This document shows, piece after piece, positions 39,790-50,200 of a stretch of 64,000 nt of DNA (its first letter is position 1; each line of letters begins with the position of its first letter). The stretch covers positions 124,001-188,000 of the forward strand of contig CDRNVI010000065.1 in the NCBI GenBank assembly GCA_977017575.1. The letters run 5' to 3'. The stretch comes from Paramoeba atlantica (Eukaryota; Discosea). The position numbers were made by a program, and so were the translations under genes. Under the pieces are notes generated by a model, which was not told the DNA's origin, made no database searches, and was given only the letters and a program-made list of their open reading frames with translations.

Positions 39790-40056
39790 TATAAAGGGGG
39801 GGTGACAGTACCTGGATTCTGTACCTTTTTGAAACGTATGTTTTACTAGATGTTATCTTTTTGGCAATATGGTTTTCTCCCCGAAGTGCAATTCACCACT
39901 CTCCACACCGCGCTCCCACCGCTATAAAGGGGGGGTGACAGTACCTGGATTCTGTACCTTTTTGAAACGTATGTTTTACTAGATGTTATCTTTTTGGCAA
40001 TATGGTTTTCTCCCCGAAGTGCAATTCACCACTCTCCACACCGCGCTCCCCGCCGC
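39790..40056. repeat. Tandem duplication, 133-bp unit, two copies
   Basis: The unit begins TATAAAGGGGGGGTGACAGT and ends with CACCGCGCTCC. It occurs twice head to tail (first at about 39790, second at about 39923), nearly identical. Recent slippage or unequal exchange is likely. Confidence 0.85.
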
Positions 40057-40592
40057 TCTCCCCGCCACCCCTTTTCTCTGCCGCCTTTCTCGCTCGCCAA
40101 GACTCAGGAGGAGGTTCCCCTCCTCGCCTCCTCCCTCCTCGCCGTCCTGTTGGACACCCCTTTCACCGCCCTCTTCGCCGCCCGCGTCATCGGGCACTTC
40201 GAAATTTCAGCACCCGGCGCCAATAAAACAAGACGCTACATGCCTAGGGTGTCTGAAATTTTTTGTGGAAGACCTGCCTAGCACCAATATAACAAGGTGT
40301 CAAACAACTAGGGTAGCACTCCTTCCCACCTTCTCTGAAGGCGCGCGGAGGACTGGTTGCCCCTCTCGTAGGGACCGCTGGTCAGTGTGTGGCCTAGCCT
40401 CACTGCGTCTCCGACTCCCGTCCTTTGTGAAGTGCCAGACGTGGCTTGCTACGGCTGGCTCGCCCACCGGTCCGCAAGGACCGGTCGTACGCATCAGATT
40501 AACATCCAAGCCGTCGGGCCAACCTCGCGTGGGCGGTAGAGAGCCCACAGCCCGCAAAGGCCAAATGGGTATCCAGATCATCATCATCATCA
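39954..40592 (+). mobile_element. Candidate truncated retroposon with ATC tail
   Basis: A G+C-rich segment ends in (ATC)n at 40576-40590 and is followed by TACCTGGATTCT (40593-40604). The same 12 bases occur at 39942-39953 on the left side, so this could be a target duplication of a non-LTR retroposon or SINE with a short tandem-repeat tail. The body is not recognised, and a plus-strand frame through it looks like a by-product of base composition. Confidence 0.35.
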
Positions 40593-40706
40593 TACCTGGA
40601 TTCTAGAAAAACAGTTTCGTCGTATCAATCAGTAAAATTCGTGGGCGTTCTCGCAGTAAGAATTGATAAAACAATGCCAATCGTCTTCAAAAAAGTGGCT
40701 TCTGAC

Positions 40707-41260
40707 AAAGTGGTCAGCTGGCCACTGTTTCTCAAAGTGGTCAGCTGGCCACCTCCTGAAAGAGTGACCACCTGGCCACCCTAAGAAACAGTGGCCACCT
40801 GACCACCCTCTGAAAAACTGGCCAGCTCGCCACCCTCTGAAAAACTTGCCACCTGTCCGCCCCTTGAAAAGGTGGCCAGGTGGCCACCCTCCGAAAAAGT
40901 GGCCACCTGGCCACCCTCCGAAAAAGTGGCCACCTGGCCACACTCTGAAAAAGTGGCCACCTGGCCACCCTCTGAAAAACTGGCCAGCTGGCCACCCCTT
41001 GAAAAAGTGGCCAGCTGGCCACCCCCTGAAAAAGTGGCCACCTGACCACACCTTGAAAAAGTGGCCAGCTGGCCACACCTTGAAAAAGTGGCCAGCTGAC
41101 CACACCTTGAAAAAGTGGCCAGCTGACCACACCTTGAAAAAGTGGCCAGCTGGCCACCACCTGAAAAAGTGACCAGCTGGCCACCCCTTGAAAAAGTGGC
41201 AGTCTGACCACCTCTTGAAAAAGTGGCCAGCTGGCCACCACCTGAAAAAGTGGCCAGCTG
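40707..41260. repeat. 27-bp palindromic minisatellite, about 20 copies
   Basis: The unit is AAAAA, then the 16-bp palindrome GTGGCCAGCTGGCCAC (or a variant with one central change), then a 6-bp spacer such as ACCTTG or CCCCTG. Because 27 is a multiple of three and the unit lacks stops, three minus-strand frames and at least one plus-strand frame stay open and write 9-residue repeats (for example GHFFKVWSA). This need not mean it is coding. Copies vary mainly in the palindrome centre and the spacer. Confidence 0.93.
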
Positions 41261-41443
41261 TCCTTTCATGCAGAAAGAGTCCTTTCATGCACAAAGTTGT
41301 TTTTGTGCTCGTTTTATGCCCATTTTGGGCTCGCGGAATTAACCTTAGTAAGCGAGTTAGATACTGACCGTATGATACGGTTGAGGGAGATACGGTATCT
41401 CCCTCAATAATAAATACATAAGTTTAGTTATTCGGATCCCCGG

Positions 41444-41620
41444 TAGAAACATTACTTCGCGAAACGTGCGTTGAGCATCGGTAGAGTTTTGAAAAGCGTC
41501 GAAGATCTTCTTTGCCGCTACCAAACGTCGGGTATGACGATCGACTGTCTTCCAAACCACATCATATGCACCGTTACCGAGTTGATGCAGCAACTCGTAC
41601 CTTCGTGAAATGTGGGGTCC
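41444..41620 (-). pseudogene. Truncated MAP kinase fragment (ERK7/8, MAPK15-like)
   Basis: About 59 codons read [20 protein letters not shown], then [20 protein letters not shown] and REVMFL. This is the N-lobe of an ERK7/8-type MAP kinase: the P-loop, with its third Gly replaced by Asp, the ATP-binding Lys in AAKKIF, and the start of helix C. After REVMFL the frame leaves the family sequence and stops, and no catalytic loop is nearby. It lies 3' of the LRR gene in the same direction. Most likely it is a partial duplicate; two exons of a gene with distant parts are less likely. Confidence 0.75.
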
Positions 41621-41861
41621 GTTTCGGAGGACATAGCATGCGCGTATACAAAATATAATTTTAAAAATTATAAAAATAGCCAATACCTCGGTAAACACAA
41701 AATTTTGGCTATAGTACATTGCACTCGGAGTTCTATGACTGAACTGTATACGATAGAAATTTTCTATTAGTAAACATATAACATACGATAGCATACAAGA
41801 TGTAAGAATACATGTAAGAATATTTGACATGCTTTTGTTTTTATTTCCTTTAACTTTGCTC

Positions 41862-42917
41862 TCACACAGTAAATTTTTCCCAGTGACTGATGTCAAGAGA
41901 TTCCCACCATCGATCACTCGACACCAATTTATCGGTTTGTTTAATTTTCTTGTTGCGTTCGAAAGGCATTTGGTCGGAAACGTTTTTACGATAAGCGTAC
42001 CACACATGTTTTTCTGTGTCCCATTTTGCAAACCGTGTCGGAAGGCTACTGATTTTTAAGTTCTTTCTAGGAGGATCATAGACACAAATCTTTTTAAGGT
42101 CGTGCGGGACCCGTTCTTTGTCAACGTAAAGTGTGACATGATTATCAAAAATGGATACGAAGTAGGTCGAGTCTGGCATCTGAGAGATGTCAACTTCGCC
42201 CTCAAATTTATTTCTTGCCAGGGCTAGCTGCTCCATTGACGAGGGAACACGTGAAAAATCTAACCGTCCGGTAAAGGAGTTATTGTGCAGCGATAATATG
42301 TTCATTGAATTGGGAAGGACACTTAAGTCAAGGTTTCCTTCGAGCATATTATGATCCAGAAACAGTTGTGATAAGGTCGAAGGCAAGGACTCAAAAAATA
42401 CGACACCGGAAAATCTATTCCAGTCTAACAAAAGATCTATTATTGTGGGAGGTAAGGCGATCAAGTTGAGTTCCCCGTGACACTGATTAAATCTTCCCCA
42501 TAGACTCAGTAAAGTGCGCGGAAGTTCTCCTAGAGCAAGTTCTCCATCTAGCCGATTGTCATCTAGGTATATGGTTTCAAGTTTTTTCGCTTCGTGCCCC
42601 AGATTTATAGATCCGGTAAGAAGATTGTTGTTTACATCTACCCATTTTACTGTTTTAGGAAGATATGCAAAATTCATACGTCCTTGCAGAGCACGGTGTT
42701 CCCATTCTATTTCGTCAATTTCCCCGCTTTCGAGTACATTGATTCCATCCCACTTACAAGCAGGATTGTCTACTACCCAAGTTACATGTGGATTGGTTAG
42801 ATTTGCCACGAGACGGGCCAAATGAAATTCCGGAGCAAGCACAGCCCTATGTATCTTAGAGGGTCGCTTCTGGTGTTCATACCCTAACACATGGACAACG
42901 CTCCGCATTAATACCAT
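41862..42917 (-). CDS. Leucine-rich-repeat protein (LRR family member 5)
   Basis: About 351 aa from ATG 42917 (another ATG at 42908). It is the longest family member: an N-cap [15 protein letters not shown] and CKWDGINV, then about nine repeats (for example [40 protein letters not shown]), and a Lys/Trp-rich tail of about 90 residues beyond the repeats ([18 protein letters not shown]) that the other members lack. The frame continues 5' into an inverted-repeat element at 42975-43197 without a good start, so that extension is not coding. Confidence 0.78.
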   Translation of the reverse strand: MVLMRSVVHVLGYEHQKRPSKIHRAVLAPEFHLARLVANLTNPHVTWVVDNPACKWDGINVLESGEIDEIEWEHRALQGRMNFAYLPKTVKWVDVNNNLLTGSINLGHEAKKLETIYLDDNRLDGELALGELPRTLLSLWGRFNQCHGELNLIALPPTIIDLLLDWNRFSGVVFFESLPSTLSQLFLDHNMLEGNLDLSVLPNSMNILSLHNNSFTGRLDFSRVPSSMEQLALARNKFEGEVDISQMPDSTYFVSIFDNHVTLYVDKERVPHDLKKICVYDPPRKNLKISSLPTRFAKWDTEKHVWYAYRKNVSDQMPFERNKKIKQTDKLVSSDRWWESLDISHWEKFTV

Positions 42918-42974
42918 TAGAATAATTTCATATGTGCATAAGTATGTACATACAGTTGTATTGTAAAGGGGGGG

Positions 42975-43197
42975 TTCGTCTATTATTAACAATGGTTTTA
43001 TTTCATCTATTAAATTTATTTATTAACATTCATCTATTATTAATAAAAATTAATTTCCTTCATTTTTTGCAGCTTCCCTAAAGGAAAATTCGCTAAAACC
43101 AACTTTCATGGAGCTTTTTGTTTCGTAAAAGTGGGGTTATTCGTGGTGACTAGGGTAGGAAACAAGCCTAAAAGGTCGATTGTTAATAATAGATGAA
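42975..43197. mobile_element. Small inverted-repeat element (MITE-like) next to LRR gene 5
   Basis: The ends TTCGTCTATTATTAACAAT and ATTGTTAATAATAGATGAA are inverted repeats (18 of 19). The element is about 220 bp and sits just upstream of the LRR start, so it could supply part of the 5' leader. No target duplication was seen. Confidence 0.55.
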
Positions 43198-43218
43198 AAG
43201 TTCATCCACAGCCTAGCA

Positions 43219-43275
43219 GTTAATTGACTAATTAACAGTTAATTAACTAATTAACAGTTAATTAACTAGGTAATT
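43219..43275. repeat. AT-rich tandem repeat, AGTTAATTAACTAATTAAC type
   Basis: About three units of a roughly 19-20-bp AT-rich sequence. Confidence 0.75.
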
Positions 43276-43517
43276 TACCGTTAACTCAGAGTAAGGAATA
43301 ACACGTGCTTATGTTTAGCAGCATTCTAATTCGGATGTTTTTTGCGTGGCGTGGTTTTCTCGTATCACTAGATCGTCAGATTGCTATTTTGTGACTATTT
43401 TGCCTACATTATCAGTATTTTGTACTTTGTTATTTTCGTGAGACTAGTGGTGGCAATTGATTTACTTTACAATTCAGTTTTTTTTGGAATTCCGGGAATT
43501 GATAACTTTACAGTTTA

Positions 43518-43907
43518 ATGCCTAGTGCACGTTCTAGACGATCACGCAAATCGCGTAATAGTATTGCAGAAAATGAGCATACAGCTGATGAATCTTCGCA
43601 GAACGAAGGAGCGGTCCAAAGTGATGACTTGCAAACACGTAAAGCGCGCAGGGAAGCTTACGTAGAGCTCGAAGAAAGACTTCGAGAAGGGCCAACGCAA
43701 GCAGCTGTGCATAGTTTTTTAGGCCCTTCGTTAAACGCGGTGGTTGTTTTCAACTTAGAAGTCACTCGTGCTGCGCTCTTCGCGTTAAAAACTACCTCCG
43801 CGTTTAACGAAGAGCCTAAAAAAGTAAATTTGGCCAGGAAAGCCGAAGAAACTGGAAAAATTGGCTTCGAAAGTGGAAGAAACAGGAAGGATTTGAGACA
43901 AAAATAG
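43518..43907 (+). CDS. Hypothetical plus-strand ORF spanning a long hairpin
   Basis: 129 aa with a basic/Ser-rich start (MPSARSRRSRKSRNS) and a charged helical part (REAYVELEERLREGPTQAA). The second half is written by an inverted repeat at 43715-43823. The opposite strand carries a similar-length frame with a near-mirror peptide, so coding status is doubtful. Confidence 0.3.
   Translation: MPSARSRRSRKSRNSIAENEHTADESSQNEGAVQSDDLQTRKARREAYVELEERLREGPTQAAVHSFLGPSLNAVVVFNLEVTRAALFALKTTSAFNEEPKKVNLARKAEETGKIGFESGRNRKDLRQK
43715..43823. repeat. Imperfect inverted repeat, 36-bp arms, 36-bp loop
   Basis: The left arm TTTTTTAGGCCCTTCGTTAA... (43715-43750) is complementary to 43787-43823 with about three mismatches. 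The RNA of either strand could form a stable hairpin. Confidence 0.85.
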
Positions 43908-44449
43908 CCGATTTTCGGGTAAAAACAGGGGCATATTTTCTCCCTCAGAGCACTAAATCCGACATTTGCTTGTGGGAAATCACTGGTAGGCATGAATAAA
44001 AGTCTGAATAACGTAATGGGTCGAGATTGCAACTCCAACCACACCATTATTCCGACGCAAAGGGACCACTTCGAAAATTACTTTTTAGCATTTTTTAGTC
44101 AAAAATGGGTCATTTTTTGAGGCGTACCACGACTACAAGAAGAGGTATCTTGCGAAAACATCGGCGTAGAAATCTAGTAGAGGTCCCAAACTCTCAAAAT
44201 ACAATAGGAAAAACGATTCGGAAAAAAAATCAATTTTTTAGTCAAGTTGAACTTCCTATTACGAGCCGGGCTCATTTAACCCTGCAATTCCGGTCCAAAG
44301 CCCGGGGCCGCAATATTATTGTGGAAATAGTGATGGAATGAACCTAGAGCCACGCAGCGCAGCGTACCAATATAAATATTATTAATAATACAGAATTCCA
44401 TTAAAGACGTATATACGTTTGTAATATGTAAGTATATAATATGTAAGTA

Positions 44450-44648
44450 ATAAACCCCTGGCCACCAATAAGGCGCCTCCCCCCCTTATTTTTTGCGTGA
44501 AGGGACATGGTAGGGTTATCATACCATGTCTTCGTTCAAAATTTTTAGAACTGTACATTCCCGCTGTTTTTAGCTCATGAAAACTAAGAAAATAAAAAAA
44601 TATTTTACCACTTTAACATTAGGGACGATTTATGAATCAGGGGTTTAT
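44450..44648. mobile_element. About 200-bp MITE probably derived from a Tc1-type element
   Basis: The ends ATAAACCCCTG and CAGGGGTTTAT are perfect inverted repeats with TA at the outer edge. The interior block TTCCCGCTGTTTTTAGCT also occurs just 5' of the Tc1 relic at 38280. It has no coding capacity. Confidence 0.6.
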
Positions 44649-44659
44649 ATGGATACACG

Positions 44660-44760
44660 TACATAATCTCATATAAACGATAATCCTTGGACACCTACAT
44701 ACATAGTATGTATAGTAGGTATAGTAGGTGTATGTATAGTAGGTCACTATGTATAGTGCG
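44660..44760. repeat. GTATGTATAGTAGGT-type simple repeat
   Basis: Short overlapping units of TATGTATAGTAGGT recur four to five times. Confidence 0.6.
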
Positions 44761-45004
44761 CAACATGTAATTCGTAAAAGAAAAAGGAGGAGGGGGGGTG
44801 CCGACCATAGGTCTTAGTCCCTGCAGGGTTAAATGAGACCGCGGCTCGTAATAGGAAGTAGTGCTTGACTAGTACCGGCTCCGGGCAGTCACGCGCACTT
44901 CCTGCAACGGGCAAAGGTCGGATGTGAGTCCTGGTGACGCAGCGCATGCGCGATACGTCTTCCTTTTTTGCTATACGTTGAATTTTTACCGGGCGTGTAC
45001 AGCG

Positions 45005-45170
45005 GACTCCTCGGAATATGCCTCACTCACTGAATAGGAGTGAAGAAGGTGCTCCACGGAGCGCGTGGAGCACAGACTCCTTAGAATATGCCTCTCACTG
45101 AATACGATCGAAGAAGGTGCGCCACGGGGCGCGTGGAGCAAAGGCTCCTTAAAACATGCCTTCCGGAATG
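45005..45170. repeat. Tandem repeat of about 70 bp containing a small hairpin
   Basis: Two full units and a partial third start GACTCCT.GGAATATGCCT or similar. Each full unit includes GCTCCACGGAGCGCGTGGAGC-like sequence, a perfect 8-bp stem with a 5-nt loop in the first unit. Function unknown. Confidence 0.7.
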
Positions 45171-45573
45171 TTAAAAGATCCAAACTAGATACTGGTATCT
45201 CCAATGTGAGAAAAACGTTTCAGAAGCCTTCTGGTTCAGAAGAAAAATGTACTCACTGTCACTTCCTTATGCCGTATGGTCTATAGTGACCTAATAAACC
45301 ACAGTGAGAGAGCCTACAGTACATAAATGTATACATGTACTCTACTGAAATGATTGACGAATAGCGAAAAGTTGCGCATGGTTTATGTAAACTAATATGC
45401 GTTAATCTAATTTAGAACGTTAACAAAACGTTTCATACTGTTACACAATAATCACATGAGCATCTCGACTTCTACTGTATATACGTCTACAAAAGCGAGA
45501 CTTGAACTTATGCGTAGCTTCTAATACGTATGTACCATCTGTTAACTGATATACCATCTGTTAACCTTATCTT

Positions 45574-46698
45574 ATGAGCGAAGCTCTTCCCGAACTTAGA
45601 CCAGACAACACAGCTGCATCTCTTGAGTCTGCCTTTCGCGGAGTATGTTCCCTAAAGCGCTTGGGAGTGACTGTTCGGGAGGACCTTCTCCAGCTACTCC
45701 CGCAAGCCACGGAGTTCATAAGAACAAAAATAACGACCGAACCGCTCTTGGAAATCGCGGCTGCAAGTGCCGCGTCTGGAGCTACAGCGCGTGGTATCCT
45801 TGCTATTCGCAAAGCGTTGAGTGCGCTGATCCGCGGTGCTTTTTTCTCGCCAGATATACCGAACTCTGTATTAGTCGCTCTGCGAGACGAACACAGTATA
45901 CTGGAAGGAAGCTTGACCGCGGGAGAACAGACCAAGAGCATCAAGACCGAAAGACTGCTAATCGCGGGGAACACAATGCAAAGGAGTTGCGTGAAGCCTT
46001 CTTGTCGGTGGTGAAGCGCAGTCTTGTCGGTACTGAAGCTACGTCACGTACTGAAGATGTACCAACTGAAGAAAAGAACCACAAGGATGTGCGTGGGGCG
46101 TTCCGTGACATCATCGGTACGCGCGATGACCCGCTTCTTGACTGCTTGACGCAGTCGGGTTTTAGCTCCGAACCGTGGCTGACAGCAGCGACCAAGAAGG
46201 TCCGTGACAGCCTTGGCCTGAGACGGTCAACTGCGCCCGGGTGCTAACCGAGCTCGCAGCGGGGACGCCGATACCTGGCGTTAAAAACGAGGCGGTCCGC
46301 ATCTCCTTATGGACCATACTGTGCAAGGTAGAGGCCGAACTCCTCTCCCATCGCCTCACGCACGACGCGGCGCAGGTGGACACGGAAACTCTCGAGCAGC
46401 TTATGCTCGACGACTCCAAGGATCGCGGAAATAAGAATATTGTTGTGTAAGAAGTTGATTGGTCCTCGTAAAAGTACGTCAGGTTCGGGACATAAGCCCC
46501 GTTCGCCTGCCATACGGGGGCGTAACTGGAAAACGTGGCTGTATACAGCCGCTGTATCCCAATGCACCACGTGGTTCATGCAAGCATCGCGGGATACGCG
46601 GTCATGAGCTGAAGAATGGTCGATTGATCGACGAACAGGTTCGTCTCAAAATGAAAACCCCTAGTAAAAAGCCGGGGTACCAACGCGGTCGTGAATAG
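45574..46698 (+). pseudogene. Unidentified repeated coding family, longest copy
   Basis: Plus-strand reading gives MSEALPELRPDNTAASLESA, LKRLGVTVREDLLQLLPQAT and an Ala-rich helix. A Lys/Arg-rich stretch of related composition continues to about 46690 (HELKNGRLIDEQVRLKMKTP). Reading is not continuous in one frame, so the copy looks broken. The first about 90 codons match the fragment at 37839. The protein is probably helical; neither the family nor the type of element is known to me. It is not clearly part of the LINE downstream. Confidence 0.45.
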
Positions 46699-47134
46699 AC
46701 TTCCCACTTTTTGAAATAGTAGCTTTAGAGGCTCGAATGTGCTTTCGAAATGGATATTTGCTTAACATTTCTTTTTACGCATAGAGAAAGAAACTTGTGC
46801 TTAGCGGAGAAAATACTCAATGTGCTTTACTTCTGAAATGCTGTTACATATTAATACATGTATGTGCGCAGATTTTTACTGCAAATTTGCTGCATTGCTT
46901 ATTCTTCAAAATGATCGAACTGCTTAACGTTTTCAAAAACGTATGGAAATACACATGTAGAGTAGTATACTGCTCACAGGGACTGAGCTATTCTGACTGA
47001 ATGCTTCCTTTTTATATATGCTTCCTTTTAACGGGGTGGAATGATACGGCTACTTTTGCATTTACATATTCTTCTTTATGCTTTACTTCAACAACTCATA
47101 ATAACTGTAGAAAGTTATGAGAATATTACATTGG
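46699..47134. other. Intergenic or 5' flank of the LINE
   Basis: AT-rich sequence between the broken coding family and the LINE. Nothing was recognised apart from the spliced-leader-like stretch that follows. Confidence 0.4.
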
Positions 47135-47173
47135 TACTTTATCCTAGTGGACTAAAGTTTCTGTACCTTGTTG
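47135..47173 (+). other. Spliced-leader-like sequence upstream of the LINE ORF
   Basis: The last 18 of these 39 bases read AGTTTCTGTACCTTGTTG, close to the conserved 3' end of kinetoplastid and diplonemid spliced leaders (AGTTTCTGTACTTTATTG). The 5' half matches poorly. It is not followed by GT, so it is not an intact SL RNA gene. It could be an SL carried on a retrotransposed mRNA, a relic target site, or chance. Confidence 0.35.
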
Positions 47174-47219
47174 AATTATTTCATCATTTGTACTAACTGT
47201 TATCCTCCCCTACTGGGGC

Positions 47220-50200
47220 ATGGCACTTCCCCCCTCCACCTCTGCCCCCCAAGCGCAAGGCGACCTCCCTCGAGGATCTGCTGGCGCAAAATCATCGCGT
47301 AAGCACAGCTTCCACTTCACTCAGCAGCGCGCAATACCGATTAAAATCAGACACTCGACTTCCTCGCTTTGGATATACTTCTCCGATATTCACGCGGCGG
47401 CCTCCTTCCTTACTGAAAAGAAACACTTTAATACAGAAATCACAGCGGAGCTTTCCTTGGCACGCACTTTGGATACTGGAGCGAAGAGAACCGATGGTAT
47501 TCTAATCGAGAAATGTACTTTACAAGAAGTGATGGACGAAGAAGCTTGTGAACACTTTGTGTTCAAAGAAACTGCGCCGCCCCACCGCATTTTTCGACAC
47601 GCCAGCTGGACCGCGGCGCACGCAGACGAAGTCCTGAATCTCAGCCAACAATACTCTTGCCCTGGCACACTCGGTAGGGCGATTAAGAAGAAACTGGCTG
47701 GTCACGATATCCCAGGATTGGCATCCTTCGACATAACCCACGTATCGCAGAGGGAACAGACGTCCGACGAAATCCCTTGGGAAAATCCCAAGATCTCGTA
47801 TGATGAGCCACTCGCAATTCGCGCGCCGAGGCAACCGAATGATTCTCGAGGAACACGGTCGTTACGTACGCAGCCGTGCGCGCACCGATGCCTAAACAAA
47901 CTAACATGTCTCCATCCATGCTGTAAAGTGGGCATTGAATCCGAACCCATTCCCGACCCTGCCTCCGATCCGAACGCGCGCCAGCTCGGTGAAGCAGGTT
48001 CCATGGTTGACGCTTCGCCACATTCAACAGCGTGCAGACGACCTGAGTCCACGCGTTCGCAGCCGTGCGCACACCGATGCCTAAGCAAACGAATATGTCT
48101 ACATCCGTGCTGTAAAGTGGGCATTGAACCCGAGCCTATTACCGACCCTGCCTCCGATCTGAATGCTCGTCAGCTCGTTGAAGCGGCTCCTACTGCTCTA
48201 GTAGCAGTGCAGCAAACAGCCTCCAGACCTGGGTATACGCTTTCACAGCCCTGCGCGTATCGTTGTCTAAACAAACTAACATGCCTTCACCCATGTTGCA
48301 AAATAGGCGGTGAATGTGATCCGGCCTCTCAAGCAGGCACGCACCGACCCACGGGAACGATTCAGAGTCCCCACACCGACTCGACACAACTACGAGATGA
48401 GCCACACCAGACTATGTACAGCACAACAAGGCGGCCATGCAAGCATGTCTGTCGGGACAAACAGAATTGCAAACATGGATGTTGCAAAGTTGGCGTGCTG
48501 GTCGATAGTTCTACACCCACCGACCCCAGTAGACCTGGAATTCCACATAATGAAACCTATGTTGCCTCCACTCGTAATCTGCACGCGCAGCACATACAGC
48601 CAACATCTGCAAGGAAAATTTCTGACACATCTACGGTACCGGAGGGGGAAGAATCCTCGCACAAACCCTACAAACACCTGTGCCACAACAAGGAAGAATG
48701 TAAGCACAAGTGTTGTAAGGAAGGTGTCCAAAGCCCAGTTAAAGATCCCCGATCGGGCTCGAGTCGCTGGAGCCTGCGCAATCTTCTTTCATGGGGCTTC
48801 ACCACAGGGAGCACGCGTACCAACGAAAACACAGCCCCTGCACGCACAAGGGATGGCCATGCAACCGGATCCGCAGCGCAACGTTACCCCGAGACGCACA
48901 GGAACATGCCACAGGACCAACAGCAAGCCGAAACGACCGCACATCACACACAGGCCCGAATAGATGTGATTGAAGAAACCGAGACACAGGTGCAGGGTAC
49001 AACACAGCAGGATTTACCACATCATGACACGCAACCAAATAGTATACCGAATGTACGCACGATTCTGCAATCACAACGGATGAGAACGTGCAACGATCGT
49101 TCAGGAAGCCCAGAAACTGCGGAAGACTTGCTGAGTACCTTGCGTACGATTGAAGGAGGGCGAGTAATGGCTAGTCTTTCTCATGAGCAATGGCAACGCG
49201 CAATCAAGAAGTCGTTCGAACGATGTGAGAAATACCTTAAACCAGCTGCAACCCCAACTGAAGCACTGCGACATGCCGATTTGTTAACTGCCTGCATAGC
49301 AGTCTCGGCTTATGAAATCGCGCGGGAGGCTGACCCAACGAAAGGATTCAAGCTGCGTTCGACGACTGGCCACACCAAACGTGCTTCACGACCTCTCAGC
49401 TACGATCGCTCAGCAAAGGAACTTTCTGGACATATCCGCCAATTAAAACGTACCCTCTCTTACACACACGGCCGCTCGGAAAGAGATCGCCTGATACGCA
49501 ACATAAAAGAAGCCACGAAAGCCCGCAACCTCTACACAGAAGAAGCAAATCTCCTGCGACGTGAAAGGGAGAAAAGATGGGTGACGGACAGATTTCAACG
49601 GAACCCCTGGACCGCAGGAGGGGAATGCCTCGACAATAACGAGAAGATGCGAAAACAGCCAACGATTTTCCCGAATTGTCCACAGGCAGTTATTGAAACG
49701 TTCTTCAAGGACACACTAAGCATTGGCAACGAAACCCACACTCTACCCCCCACTGATCTTCTTGGCGCTGGAAACGAAAGCGAAATGAAGTGGGAAGATA
49801 TTGACGTGCAAACCATAGCCGCGGCTATCTCCTCCAAGCGACCGTCCGCTGCACCAGGTCCTGACACCATAAGTAACGCCTTCCTCCGACGCTGCACTGA
49901 GCTGTACCCCTTCATCGCCCAAGTATTCAACGACCTACTCAAACACTCCGTAGGTCCAACCCACTGGAAACAAGCGGTGACTCGACTCATCCACAAAGGG
50001 GGGGCTACGGATAAACTGTCGAACTGGCGCCCTATCAGCCTGACCAGCTGTCTGGGGAAGCTACTCCACTCAATCATAGGACACAAACTTCTGAGTCACG
50101 CTGTCAGCACAGGGATCATCGACACGACCATACAAAAAAGCTTTCTCCCCAATGTCAATGGAACCATCGAACACACGCAAGCGCTTTGTGAACTGCTGGA

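Noticed and set aside
39983-40606. 207-codon plus-strand frame
   Set aside because: Pro/Ser-rich, starts inside a tandem duplication and ends in (ATC)n; it looks like composition rather than a gene.
40707-41260. CRISPR array
   Set aside because: Units are contiguous, spacers are only about 6-11 bp and nearly identical, and the context is eukaryotic.
40629-41294. Repeat proteins read from the minisatellite on both strands
   Set aside because: The 27-bp unit has no stop in most frames, so long frames are automatic. No start context or non-repeat domain supports any of them.
41621-42031. Upstream extension of the MAP kinase frame
   Set aside because: It overlaps LRR gene 5 in another frame and then runs through AT-rich sequence; only 41444-41620 resembles a kinase.
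44105-44341. 78-codon plus-strand ORF
   Set aside because: Basic, no recognisable feature, within repeat-rich DNA; not better than chance.
45065-45286. Short plus-strand ORF over the 70-bp tandem repeat
   Set aside because: It follows the repeat unit and has no independent support.
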